Origin: Phoronis australis
Lineage: Eukaryota; Phoronida; Phoronidae
Direction of reading: 5' to 3'
DNA length: 64,000 nt
NCBI GenBank assembly: GCA_002633005.1
Contig: NMRA01000762.1
Span: 59,374 to 123,373, forward strand
Under the pieces are notes generated by a model. That model was not told where the DNA came from and did no database searches. It was given only the letters and a program-made list of their open reading frames with translations. Positions 46,453 through 58,323 of this stretch are shown here, one piece after another. The position numbers were made by a program, and so were the translations under genes. The first letter of the stretch is position 1. Each line of letters opens with the position of its first letter.

Positions 46453-47880
46453 ATGGCTACAGTTCGCAGCAAACACGACCGTGAACGAATCGAGTCCATC
46501 TTTCAAGCCACTCGCAGTAGTAACAGTAATGTAGACAACGCAAAAACCAAGAAGACCCACTTCAGCAACCGGGACATCCTACCAAATCAAATGTCGATAC
46601 CAAAGAGTCCAACCATCGAAAGCAAGTGGATTGTTGAAGATTTCTGCTACAACCCGTCCGTACAAAGCGCAATTGTACCAACGAGTCCTCTCCAACTGAT
46701 AACACCAGACGGCACTTCTTCCGACACTCATCCAAATTTTTTTCTGCCGAGCCGCGGTGATTGCGTGAAGTTGCCACTGACTCGGCAGTCGAGTCATCCC
46801 CAATCACACGTTTCTGGAGACAAGGCTAAGACGGTGGTTACAAGACAATCGAGCGTACATTTAGGAGGTTCAGTCGTCAAGGAGGGGTTGCGAAAGAAGG
46901 TGAACCCGTCGTCAGGATCGTGCCCAAATTTACACGCACAGCTATCACCGAACTTTCGCCCGCGCAACCCGACTGATAGGATGACTAGAGAAGAGCGGTG
47001 CAGTCGGTCGGCAATGTCCGAGATAGTGTCAGTGCAGTCCCTAAACGTTCCCGACATCTTTACCACGTCTTTCACGTACAACATGAAGGCCGGGCCGACC
47101 AGTTCTAAAATAAGTCCAACCGCAAGCGCTCGAGTTGATAAAACACGACCCGGTACTCAGCGGCAGAGCAATGAAAGAGTCTCATTGACGTCCGAAGATG
47201 GCCGCTGGTCGAACACGTCTATGGTATCGTTGACCAATGTAGAAATGGATTACGACTTGCAAATGAACGATATCACACCCACCATACAACGCTGTCCAAC
47301 CACCGAAGGCTTATATCACCGCGATGCATACATGTCTCAAATAGTAGACTTCCTCTATATAGGGAGTGTCCAAGCTGCGTACAATGCATATATACTGTGC
47401 AAACTGGACATTCAAAGCGTTGTGGATCTTACCAACATGACCACTGCCGAAGAACACATATTCAAGACCAGGACAGTCCCATGCTTATGCCCTTTGCAGG
47501 GAAACCACGCGCGTTCCCGTCTCCGCCTGACAATAAATGACCGAAGCGAAGAAGATTTCTCGCTTTATTTCCCGGATATTAACAAGTTCATCGAGGGGAA
47601 TCGCAAGAAACAGAAGACTATATTGATATACAGTTACCATGGTAGTTCGCGAGCACCGACAGCAGTTATCCAGTATCTTATGCAGTACCAAGGTATGTCA
47701 CTCAACGCAGCTTATGGCCTGATGAAAAGTCGCCGGTCGAACCTCAGGATCAACCGCGGATTCCAGCGTTTACTGGAATCATTGGAGAAACAGTTGAATC
47801 CGAACAAGACTGCATCCCTGGCTTTTAGATCTGACAGTTTCAATGACAGTAAAGGCAGAGTGAACGCTTGGACCCAATGA
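46453..47880 (+). CDS. Predicted dual-specificity pseudophosphatase (catalytic Cys replaced by Ser)
   Basis: A 475-aa open frame in one exon. An in-frame TAA at 46447 fixes the ATG, and a ttatatttcag acceptor ending at 46406 implies a 5' UTR exon. Residues 1-285 are low-complexity and Ser/Thr/Asn/Arg-rich with no recognised domain. Residues about 295-450 form a DSP/MKP-like fold: VDFLYIGSVQAAYN, DIQSVVDLTN, NDRSEEDF (D363 near the general-acid position), LYFPDINKFI, the P-loop TILIYSYHGSSRAPTAVIQY, and a C-terminal MKSRRSNLRINRGFQRLLES. In active enzymes the loop is HCxxGxSR. Here it is YSYHGSSR: Cys to Ser at 394 (AGT, one base from TGT) and His to Tyr at 393, with Gly397 and Arg400 kept. 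The rest is intact, as in STYX-like pseudophosphatases that bind phosphoproteins without hydrolysing them. Loss of catalysis is inferred. Orthology to a named gene is not established. Confidence 0.88.
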   Translation: MATVRSKHDRERIESIFQATRSSNSNVDNAKTKKTHFSNRDILPNQMSIPKSPTIESKWIVEDFCYNPSVQSAIVPTSPLQLITPDGTSSDTHPNFFLPSRGDCVKLPLTRQSSHPQSHVSGDKAKTVVTRQSSVHLGGSVVKEGLRKKVNPSSGSCPNLHAQLSPNFRPRNPTDRMTREERCSRSAMSEIVSVQSLNVPDIFTTSFTYNMKAGPTSSKISPTASARVDKTRPGTQRQSNERVSLTSEDGRWSNTSMVSLTNVEMDYDLQMNDITPTIQRCPTTEGLYHRDAYMSQIVDFLYIGSVQAAYNAYILCKLDIQSVVDLTNMTTAEEHIFKTRTVPCLCPLQGNHARSRLRLTINDRSEEDFSLYFPDINKFIEGNRKKQKTILIYSYHGSSRAPTAVIQYLMQYQGMSLNAAYGLMKSRRSNLRINRGFQRLLESLEKQLNPNKTASLAFRSDSFNDSKGRVNAWTQ

Positions 47881-49089
47881 ATAGCATTTAAATTGCACTA
47901 AACTTCGCGCTTTCTGACAACTTAAGCAACCAGGTTTTGATTTAGGCCACGTGCTGCTATAAAATCGGTCTCATCTTGTGCATTACTAAGATTAAAAATG
48001 GTTTCTAGGCTTGAGAACTGACAAGCCGTTATTGCTTATGACCACGCCCATTAAATGGCTGTCAAGGTCGAGCAGTTGGTGTGACCAAGGCAGCATGGCC
48101 GTCGCCGGGGGTGTATTCCAAGCGATTTATCCGATTGAAAAAGTTAGATTGCGATGGCGTTTTCTTTGAAAAGGAAATACACGTGAGGTAAAGGGTGATG
48201 TTTTGAACACCAACAGCGCCAAACTGTCGTCAAAATCGTGATGTCTGGATCAATATATTCTTGCGTTTGAAATCCCAGAACTGTAAAACCCTAAGTTCAC
48301 AAGGACGTGCCCATAGAGGTGACGATTCAGAAATGACTTTAACAAAGAGACGCCGGTAAAGTTTATAACTGTGACAAAAGTAAATAATACACAGGAATGG
48401 CGACTGACAAACACGATTGCTGAAGAAAGCCTTAAGCGGCTTCATAAAATCAAAAATATAGATAAAATTTGAGCTTGGAAAGTTTTTGTTTCAAAACTAA
48501 AAGAGCAACGAAGAGCGCTGATATGTGCCCGCAGCATGCATCTAAAAGGCAGATAAAGGGTGTTCATCTTTTCAAAAACTTCCACGGCAGCCGGATCCAT
48601 TTTAAATTAAAATCAATCGTGCTCTCCTCATTAGGTCAATTTTCAAAAGATCCGTTGAAAAAAAATAGAAATTAAAAGTAAACTAAACAATTTTTTGTCG
48701 AGTTCACCAAAGGCTCGTTCTTTCACCTGAGCGATAAAAGCATTATTCATCACCCAAGACACTTTCCACTTATCTTAAATTAGATTTTACGTTTTGAAGT
48801 AGGCAGTCTTCCCCACTGCCAGTCGCCGTTTAACTCGCCTAAAGCGTTAGTCACGTTGCTCCAAACTCACGACGTACACGGGCCATTACTTCATATTGAA
48901 CACGAAGTCGTAGTTGGAATTTTTTATAATAGCAGATGCATTGCAATTTGCCATTAGGGTTGCCACAGTAGTCGCACCAGTCCAAAAATTAACACCAGCA
49001 ATGCTTTACTCAATGGAGACCCATACTCTAAATTCCATGAAGAATCATCAAAGAATTTGAGTTCACAGATAATGACCTAGACGCAACGA

Positions 49090-49910
49090 AAACCCAAACA
49101 GCCACAAGGGGGCACCAGAGTAGTCTGATATGTCTAAAACTTAACAACAGACGTTCTCACTCACCATAAAGATCCATCAAGGAACTCAATATGAGCTAGG
49201 CACACTAAATAAAACTGCCACGGCGGAACGCCACGGTGAGTCGGAACTGTCAGAAAATCAGGTGCACAGAGAAACGCTCTTAAAAATACCATCACACACG
49301 CCAAAAGGGCCACCAAAGAACTTGATAGGCAACAAAGCAAATGCAAATAAAACCAGGGTACGCCACAATAGGTCTGCCCGAAATTTAATGCCGTCCATCC
49401 TTCAAGCGCTTTGGTGGATAGAGAGACTGAGACCAAAAACAGTGAAAATTGCCACTAGCTGACAAACATTATGTTGAATCCATTCGAAAATACGTCTCTT
49501 TAACATAGAGCGGCCTAATTTTACGAAAACACAGCATGGAACTTGGCAAATACAGAGACATACGTAAATAAAATCTAAATTGACACTAGCAAGGACGCGC
49601 CACAGTATTTCGACCATCGAAAACAACTTTGCTCATCTCATTGGAACATATCTGTTAATTATCCAAATGATCCTTCGAGCGGTTTAGAAGACTAGGAAGC
49701 CAAAATAAGTAAGTGGCCACTATGACCAGTCTCAGAAACGGAAACGTGTTGTCTTCTCTATAATAGCAATCTATTCACCAAATTTCTTGGAAATCTGTCA
49801 AGGCTGACTCCATAGATATAGAGGCTAACGTAAAAAAATAAAATTGCCACAATTATTAAGGGGGTCCCTGGAAATTCGGTTTTGCCATCCCATTCGTAAT
49901 AAGAACATTT
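49090..49910. repeat. Diverged tandem repeat array with CTCF-like cores
   Basis: Several diverged units of roughly 110-170 bp. They share text such as 'tccatcaaggaactc', 'atacagag…aaaaataaaattgccac' and 'acttggcaaat'. One unit carries CCACAAGGGGGCAC (49102-49115), a full match to the CTCF core consensus. Other units have decayed versions (gccaaaagggccacc, gccacggcgg). Confidence 0.65.
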
Positions 49911-50003
49911 TTGCAAAATTTTACAAAGAACAATCAAGGGGTTTTGAAGATGATAGCAGCAGATGGCAGATGGAAAAGGACGACGTCTTAATGAGGCCAC
50001 ATA

Positions 50004-50005
<2 letters not shown>

Positions 50006-50063
<58 letters not shown>

Positions 50064-50088
50064 TGTGAGTGTGCGTGTGCGTGTGCGT
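50006..50088. repeat. (GT)n microsatellite
   Basis: About 55 bp of perfect GT then gagt/gcgt variants. It creates artefactual Cys/Val and Thr/His ORFs. Confidence 0.95.
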
Positions 50089-50782
50089 CATAGGCAAGAC
50101 CATCATAAGACCAGCGTAATCACGAACATCACCCACAAAGACTTTTATGAATTTTTGAGTCTAGGGAACGCTGCCCTGGTTGCCATCACAGGAAACGATA
50201 TCCCATGCTGTAACTGGTAGCTGAAAATACAGTGCAGGCGAAGGTGCAAAGCCAGAAACACAACATGCACTTAGTCACCACATGACATCAAACACGGAAG
50301 TTAATCGGATAAGAGCAAATACATGAAAGGGATGAGAATCGGCACAATGTTATAAAAAACAATTAATGTGAACAAGCACCTGCATTCTTGAATAATTCAG
50401 ACAGAAATCATTCAAATGTTGACGCACATGAGTCAAACTTCATAGAAATTCACATTTTATGGTAATTTTCAGAAAAAAAAACCCAGTTTATTCTGTCCAA
50501 AGCACTTTGATCAACATTTTGGCCACGCAAATCAAATGCGTCATAAACAATCAGCAGTTAACTTAAAGACATAGTTTCACACCAAAACAACTGCTTTTCA
50601 ACTCAAAGAATAGCATTGCAGGAGCCCGTTACTTGGGCTAGTTACTGTCCGCACAGCGCGATTAAATAGATAAGCCCAGCAGTAATGACCTTCTCCGACA
50701 GACTAGGCGGTTACATAAGCGTCTGTGATGTCGAGTCCGGAAGACAGCTGTGTTGTAGGAATGAACTCGGCTGGTAAACCGC

Positions 50783-51031
50783 ATGCAGTCACACAACGCA
50801 GGAACCAACATGGATTACGAAAGCTTTAGCGACGAGTCTTCCAGCGACGAGGACATTTTAGAAAATCTTTTGCTTGAGTGTGACGATGAAGCGTCGGACA
50901 CAGACGATATGCACAACGACCATCGTGAGCGTGTTCTTGACAACATAAACGGGCCCTACAAGTTCGAACCAGTGCCTGCAAGTGTCCGGTCGCTTTGGAT
51001 GAAGAGACAGCGACGGTCCCGAAGACAATGA
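50783..51031 (+). CDS. Small acidic ORF, unrecognised
   Basis: 82 codons, ATG to TGA, with an AATAAA about 100 bp downstream (51132). The N-terminal half is very acidic (DESSSDEDILENLLLECDDE), followed by GPYKFEPVPASVRSLW and a basic end MKRQRRSRRQ. An acidic leader with a PYxFEP motif recurs in uncharacterised transposon-linked proteins of invertebrates, so it may be a remnant of one. Its nearness to the THAP ORF fits a mobile element. Could also be a small host gene or chance. Confidence 0.3.
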   Translation: MQSHNAGTNMDYESFSDESSSDEDILENLLLECDDEASDTDDMHNDHRERVLDNINGPYKFEPVPASVRSLWMKRQRRSRRQ

Positions 51032-51624
51032 CCGCACAACTTCAGACGTTTTATCAGGTTAACAACAACAATGCCGCGAGTTTGAATGCGAATATGTTTT
51101 ATTTTCGATTTATTTTCAATACTTGAAGTTAAATAAAAAGCAATTTCAAAATAACGTGACTGGTAGACGGATAAACTGCGATATGCAAGACTACTTGCCG
51201 TTTTGTCCTACGTTTCTTGATTTACGTAGGTGGAAAGCAAGGTGGGATAAGTTTTCTTGTAGGTTATGGATTGCAGTTTGTATTTTATAACAAAAGCTTA
51301 TTTTTTGATTTTATATCCATTTTAAGTAATTACTGAACAGAGAGGGGGGTCGAAACCATTAAAAGTCACCCGCACTCGAATTAATTTAATCCCCATAATG
51401 TTTATTTAATTGCAAAAATACGTCAGGTAAGTAGCATTCATGCAACTACACACAATTATGTTGCAAAAATCGTAATTCAAAAGAAAAGCGGCTTCCGACA
51501 GTGTCCTTCGATGTTACACGCCATTAGTAATGTTGTTCACTTCTGCAAAGCGACAGCATGTACAGTTTTGAATATTATCTAAAATTTCACTTACCTTAAT
51601 GGTTTCCAACCATACTACGATTGC

Positions 51625-51824
51625 AGGCTGTCGTCCTCGAAAGAGTCTGCAGAAAAATGTTGACTGCATATCACCGAATACGGCGACGCTCCACTAAATT
51701 TTCTCGTGGACCTCACGAAGTCTTCCCATCTGCGACGCAGTCTGGGGTTAGTGGGAAACCTATGTAGTGACACCCCAGACCCTGACACATTGTTACAGCC
51801 TCCAAACACACAACGGTCCGGCAT
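51625..51824 (-). CDS. THAP zinc-finger domain ORF (possible first exon or transposon remnant)
   Basis: From the ATG at 51824 the ORF encodes a nearly complete THAP DNA-binding domain: MPDRCVFGGCNN (C5, C10), LHRFPTNPRLRRRWEDFV, then SPYSVICSQHF (C-x2-H), with the conserved Trp and Pro in place. It stops at TAG 69 codons in. A strong donor-like AAG|gtaagtg lies about 30 bp beyond the stop, so the frame may have been interrupted or an alternative donor may be used. THAP domains occur both in host transcription factors and in P-type or Harbinger-type transposases. No transposase core is visible nearby. Confidence 0.6.
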
Positions 51825-52029
51825 TGTTCTTCAAATTTTTAATCGAGTTGAAGAATAAAAATGTGTTTAATGTCGAAATAACAACAGACACTAAGTGATA
51901 CGTCGTGCGTAGATAGACAGTGCGAAAAACGTGCGGCTGTACTCGAACACTTTATTGAGGACTCATTGCTAATTACTGTGAAATGTTTATGGCAACACAC
52001 AAGACCATGTGCCAATGTGTCACATTTCA

Positions 52030-52261
52030 GAGAATTAATTGGCAAAAGTTGCATAAGAAACCCATTCTAACAAACAGAAAGCTTCCATTTGTGCAAGATA
52101 GTCCCAGTACAAACCTATGGACAGACTCGGCAGTGATCGGGTCCGCTTCCGGACGTGACGTGTTTCCGAAGATAGCCGAAGTTGAAAATTTTCTGTTCTC
52201 GAAATATTGTGGGGAAGTGGGAGCGTGTTTTAAACGAATAATAGAAGAACATGGCGTGTGA
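52030..52261 (+). CDS. Possible terminal exon, unrecognised protein
   Basis: After a cacatttcag acceptor an open frame runs RINWQKLHKKPILTN through SASGRDVFPKIAEVENFLFS to EHGV and TGA, followed at once by overlapping AATAAA signals. The frame also stays open upstream to an ATG at 51983. No family recognised. It may be the 3' end of a plus-strand gene whose other exons I could not place. Confidence 0.3.
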
Positions 52262-52534
52262 AATAAAAATAAATGTGGTTTATAAGCAATCTTTATTAAC
52301 AGTCAGCACATGTGTATACATATTAACTACAACTAAATAGCTGTGAATCAACCTCTTTAAGAAACTTAAAGTTTAAAAAATTCTTCAAAACATCAAGTAC
52401 CACTTTCTTTCAAACACAATACCATACTTTTTCCAACTTTTCCTCCTAAACACCCATGTTTGGTTACCACTTCCCAAATTTGTACAGTTGGTAATTCCTA
52501 AATGCCCTTCTAAGAGATTCAAGTCATAGTGGAG

Positions 52535-52895
52535 CTTGCAGGCTAATTCCTTATCTCTGTGATTGCTTGGTCACATTAGTTAGAAAAACAACACATAGCA
52601 ACTTTGTGAATATGCAGTAGGTTGAAAATTGCCAAATGTTTTCTAAAGCAAGTTTTATGGTGAAAATGATACACCGCAAATCACTAAACCCTGTCCAGTA
52701 AGTATGTGAGGTGGTGTTGGGGAATAACACAGTGCGATGTAGACTGTGTGACCCCCTGAAGTATGTCATTAGTGAAAGGTCTCCTAATTGCAGATTTTTT
52801 TGTAATCGGTGAAAACAACTGCACTTTATTTAGCATAGATTATGTTAAAACAGCATTGTCCTTTAGTTCCTCCTGTAAAATCGCATAGTTGGGAG
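52535..52895 (-). repeat. Dispersed repeat family R1, copy 2
   Basis: Same orientation as the 7.6 kb copy and about 75-80% alike by eye over 'gattgcttgg…ttagttagaaa', 'gttgaaaattgccaaatgtttt' and 'caaatcactaaaccctg'. Confidence 0.75.
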
Positions 52896-54039
52896 CATCT
52901 TTAAAAACTGCTATCAAAAACCAGGCAGCTATTGACTAATATGTGACTAAGAAACAATATATCATCCATATTCTGAACATTTCATTTGATTTTTACACCT
53001 CAAGCAGCGACAAAAATGCAACTATATGGATGTTATCTGAATCTGGCATTTGGCTAAATGGCTTCACGGACCAGTAGGACAATTAATATTGATCAAAATA
53101 ACCTTCTCAAAATTATAACATATGGATTGACACTTACAGTACAAGACAAAAGTAATCAGACAAAAGATCGTTTCCATCATGACGACTAATTCCGTAAAAG
53201 CAAAAATGACTAAAAATGACTAATATGATAGGAAAATTCTATCTAGCCACTTTACCAACTCTCCTGTCAACTCTCCTTTATTCTTGACAATGAATTCGGT
53301 TTGCATTCGTCATGATGGAGAATTAAGTCTCATTTATTCTGATTACCTTTTTCCTTTACAATAGGTCATGCAAAGTAAATCTTAGCTACAAATGGACAAC
53401 CAATCATAAACAAAACATGTAATCAAGCAGAAATGCCACTAGAAATCAACATTTTGCAAATATGAAGTCTCCTGGATTAATTAGAAGACAAGTCGTAAGT
53501 TCATTGACCCCATATTACATACACCAACCATTCGGTCACAAGCAATTATGTGCATTAAGATTCAATCACTTTGTCTTGCGCAATTTTTTTTAGTGTTTTA
53601 CACAAACAAATTGTACAAAATTCACAAATTTGTACACCATAATATCTAATATCCCCTTTTACATAACCCCATCTTTTTCTGCTGATTGATGTTAAATGAC
53701 TGTCACCATAGTTGTCATGGTGAAGCTGTATAATGAATTGGCCTCCACAAAGCAAGGTCACTGCTCTTAATCAAACAATAGTGTAAAATATAGGTGTAAC
53801 CGATGCTGGGCTTCAGATCACAAAACAATTTAAACAAGAACTAAGTAATGGCATTATTTTTTACAAAGAGTAATGCAAGGTGTTGAAATGCACCTACGAC
53901 TGCACTGCAAATGGCATGCTTCTAGGGGTGTTTATGAATAAAAATAACCACTAAGTGGTGCATCTGCTGTCTCCCTAAAAGAGACCTTTCTGCCTAATTT
54001 CATGAAAATTTGTCTGAAGTAATACTGAATACACTGAGG

Positions 54040-54990
54040 TAAATGAAAAAAAAAACAGCCGCCAGGGGCACAGCGATACTCAGATCCACTCAAGAGTCAT
54101 TCAAAGAAAAATGCACAAAGATCATACAAGGGAAGAAGAAGTTAAGCTGCAGAAGCCAAAAAAATTCTAAAATTTCCCCTCGACGGCACCTCAGAAATCA
54201 GACGAATTTTCAAAAATTGAAGTCACCCGCCGTCTTCTTAGCAGGAACACATCTACCAACTTTCATAATGGTACTTCAAGTAGTTTCGCACAGAGAGGAC
54301 ACAAAAAATTGTAAGTGAAAATGGCCACTAGGTGGCGCAGAGTAGCCCATCCTAAAATGGATATATGGTATGTTGTCATCTCCTTCAAAGAAGACCATCT
54401 GTCTGAAAACATTAGTAGGAAAACACCTGCCAAATTTCACAAAAAGTCGGCATGGGTTAAGGAGATACAGCAGCAGACACAGAAACTTGCCACTAGGGGA
54501 CACCACAGTCTAAAAATCAATGTCAGCCATAGTCTTCAAGACAATACCACAGGTGCACTTTGGCTGATAAGAAGCGGGTGCAAAAACTGGACTCCAAGAT
54601 AGTGGAAATGGCCACTAGGTGCTGCAGAATGCGTAGAACCCGTCTGACAATTAGAAGATGATGGCTCCTTAACATAATCATATTTGCCAAATTTCATAAA
54701 AAAGCATCCTTAATATAATCATATTTGCAAAATTTCATAAATATCCATCAAGGAACTCTGAAGATACAGAGGTAAACATGAAAAATTAAATTTCCACAAG
54801 GGGGCACAGTGGTATTCGGATTGGTCCAAAACTAGTCATCTGTCATCAGTTTCATAGGAACACAGTAAAATCTCATTGAGAATCTGTAAGAGGTTTATGA
54901 GATACAGCCATTAAATGCTGCACGCTGGACACCCAGACAGATGATGGCAATGTACGCCCACATTATGTATATGTGGGCGTATAAAAATTA
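54040..54990. repeat. Tandem repeat array with CTCF-like cores and terminal hairpin
   Basis: Four to six diverged units. CTCF-like cores: CCGCCAGGGGCACA (54059), CCACTAGGTGGCGC (54325-54338, full consensus match), CCACTAGGGGACAC (54490), CCACTAGGTGCTGC (54612), CCACAAGGGGGCAC (54794-54807, full match). Each is preceded by A-rich text and followed by 'cagagtag' or 'cacagt'. The array ends in a palindrome (tacgcccacat…atgtgggcgta, about 54952-54981). A similar palindrome sits at about 14070-14100. Confidence 0.75.
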
Positions 54991-54999
54991 TTTTTTCTT

Positions 55000-57283
55000 A
55001 CAACATGAAATAAATAATCAATAATAATGGGTATTTACACTACAATGACTGTACATAACTTCAGTCTGCCGACCCTCTCAATATTGCGTGGCTCTGTAAA
55101 AGAGGAAAATCATTAAGTTAATATGTGTTTTCACAATACACAAGACTTCATTACAATTTCCTTGAACACACATCTTCATTCATTGAGACAGCTCATTCTC
55201 TTATTTTGAAAGTAGTTCAGTGTATCAAGATAACCTTCGAAATCCTTGAATCATTAAACACTAAGATCAAAGGGCTCAATCCACCCTCAAGCATACTGAT
55301 CATAATATGGAGACCTGTTAATAGTTAACTTTCCTGAAGTCATTAGGTAGAATTCCCTGTCACGGTGAGGAAACACTCTTGCCTCCTTATTTTTGGCATG
55401 TTCTATACAACACAAATAGAAAAGCATTGAATGTTTGTCGAGTCATATCAATTTCAGATTAATTGCCAAACACCTTATCGAAAATTTCAAATATACAAAC
55501 TATAGAAAAAGGCAAAGAATGCTTGAACACATTCATCTGTCATACCACATAGGGGACATTGTTAAGGCATCGCAATTTGGAAACTGGAAACATGGTAGGA
55601 ATTCATGAATTAAGGGGGTTCACCCGTTTGTCAAAAAGCCGTTTTTGTGACATTGACTAATTTTTAAAACATTTGTGTAAGAGACAATATTTAAAATCCA
55701 CGCATGACTGTCATTACAATGCCAAAATGAGACTAGGACAGCATACCATGGATCTCATCTGACTAAAGCAGCAGCTGGAGTCAATTTTGTGTAACTAACC
55801 GATAATCATTCGAAGAATTTTGGTTTGTTCACATATCTCAACTATGGAAATATGCTTGCACCACTACATTTATTATTTTACAAAAGAAAACAAGAAATAA
55901 GGGACAGAACAATGATCAAGGTACCCATAGTAACGAACCCTGATCAACGGTGAACATTGTTACTTCACAGTGAATTTAACGACAGTCTTCCTCCATTTCA
56001 TGTTATTCAATAACACTTATCATTTTAGATAGAAGATATCAACAAAAGCAAGACCATAGATTATATTTGAACAATATACACAATTATACATTGAAAAATT
56101 GTTTTGACCGACTAATTAGGTGTTGACAATTGGTATGTAAACAATCCCTCATGCTGTTCAAGCCTCGCATCCAGTCAGAGAGAAAAAATTAATATTCAAA
56201 AGCTTTCTGTGTTGAAGAAAAACGCTAAAATCTGAGTTACTCAAAATCAAGAATAAATGTTTACCGGTAATTATGCAGGCAAAGAAAATCAATACACTGG
56301 GAAATATAATTCTTAAACCTACTGTAACATAAAACTGATTTCATACAACAAAATTAATTAGTTTCCAAAAAGGTTTCATTTATTCATTAATTTAATTAGA
56401 AGTGCCTTTATAGCAATCCACGTAAATTTCACACTTTTGCAAAGGAAGCCTGTTTCGGACGGCTGTAACAAAAAACCCAGCAACACTCACTTTCTACAGC
56501 AGATTTGTAATATAAGCCAAAGACACAAAATACAATAAAAATTTTGAAAATATCAATGTCCAATTTAAACCATATCAAACCTACTTAAAACTATTAATCA
56601 GCCAAGATGTTGTGCTTATAACAAGTATCAGGTAATTTATCAAGCTAATGAGCCTAACGCATGTATCACATGACTGGGGTATTAATCTGTACACAAGTCA
56701 AGCACAACAAACATCATCAATTAAAAGTAACATCCCATGATAAGTCCTCATATCCTGCCAGAATTATCTCCCATGTCACAGTTGACAGCAAGAGAACTTC
56801 TAGCCTGAGGATGTAAGTTAGTTTTCACCTTCAAATTTGACACATAATGTAATTTATAAGTTAACTATTTTATACTTGTATTTATATTCAAATAATAATT
56901 TTCTATCTCTCCCCACCAAAGCCTCCAAAGTCTGATTCTCTTCACAGTGAGAATACATTTGGCTCAAAAATGACTCGGTGGATTCCACTGAAACTTTCCA
57001 ATGGTAATATTTATTCATGATCTTAAAATGCTATAAGCATTTTATTTTTAAACACCTAGTTTCCGAGTACTGCACGATACAAAAATGCCCTCTGTTTTGC
57101 GAGTTTATTTGACATTGAAACCGAACTAAGTAGGTAATCAAAAATTCGCATTAGCATTTTTGAGAGAAATTGTGAAGTTTTCGTTTAAAGATTTCACTAA
57201 AATCGACTGAGGGGTTAGTTTGCTATAAAAGTACCTTTCCTAAAATGAAAATTTGACTTAAAAAGGTGATCACATGAAATTCC

Positions 57284-57326
<43 letters not shown>

Positions 57327-58117
57327 TTTGACACACTTTTTTGATAACTGACTTAGAATGGACACTAAATAAGATTTGGCATGATCTTCAGAAGCTGTCA
57401 AATATGGTTTTGCATTTCAAATTTTGAAGATCACCACTCAGAAATGGCATTCGTTAAATGGAAGAATCCCTTTTCACAACACATTGCACATGGAAGACAC
57501 ATGTTGCTGACGAAAAGTTCTTAACCTGACCCCTAGACTTGAGGCCCTGTGACTCAATATTCATTTTTCAATACGTCAACAACATGCTGAAATAGGTCTT
57601 GCTGCTAGATGGCGCTAGTGAAGTTGGTGGACAGTGTTCTGCATTCTTATATGGATTTCATGCAGTGGGGGTATTTTCTAGTGCTTTTATATCTCTTTGT
57701 GACTGTGATACTGTCAAATATCTATTGTTGTGTGATTTAAACAAAAAATCATTATTTGCTCTGAAAAACAGAAAAATAACCATTTAGGTTATTATTTTTT
57801 TGGAACACATGAGAAAAATTTCCATATTACCGGTAACTCTAGATTCGACAACTTCCACTCAAAAAGTTTTCCCAACGTTTTGCGCACACAAATTGGACGT
57901 AATTTCTGGGATGGGGAAGAAGTGACACATGCTATGTTGCAAATGTTACCATTTGAAAAGATCTGTACCACATAACAAGAACACTAACAAACAGCTGCAG
58001 CTTTTGTTCTTGAAATATGCACAGCAACTTCTAAGGATTTAGGAAATAACTTGAGGACATGCTGGGGCAATGGGTCTCCTGTACAAAGCTTCAGACATAG
58101 ATGGATCTACAGATATC
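55000..58117. other. AT-rich region downstream of TMEM216, no gene recognised
   Basis: No exon recognised. A (TAA)n microsatellite lies at 57284-57326. A last short TMEM216 exon could be here, but I could not identify one. Confidence 0.5.
57284..57326. repeat. (TAA)n microsatellite
   Basis: About 43 bp of perfect ATA/TAA units. Confidence 0.95.
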
Positions 58118-58121
58118 CTAC

Positions 58122-58323
58122 CTGGCAAACGTTGCCATGGAGATGACCCCGAACAGGAGCTGCAAGCCAATGAAAGACAGTTCAATGCCCCCGAGGATGA
58201 GTTCCACCCTGAGCACATACGTCTGCCACAGAATCAAGTAAAGGACGGCGAACACAGAGGCGATGCTGAGACCCAGGCAAATTCCCACAGACAGGATACG
58301 TTCGGTCAAGTTACCTTTCTGAC
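58122..58323 (-). CDS. TMEM216: TMEM216 exon with third and fourth membrane spans
   Basis: 202 bp, acceptor gctaatttcag. Encodes GQKGNLTER, span 3 with WQTYVLRVE, and span 4. If not spliced at gtagga it ends as …ATFAR and TAG. Confidence 0.88.

Larger units (their letters stand above)
47881..50782. other. Intergenic region, repeats only
   Basis: No gene seen. 49.09-49.91 kb holds a diverged repeat array (separate entry) and 50006-50088 a GT microsatellite. Confidence 0.55.

Noticed and set aside
49921-50220. Thr/His and Cys/Val repeat ORFs
   Set aside because: Translations of the GT microsatellite.
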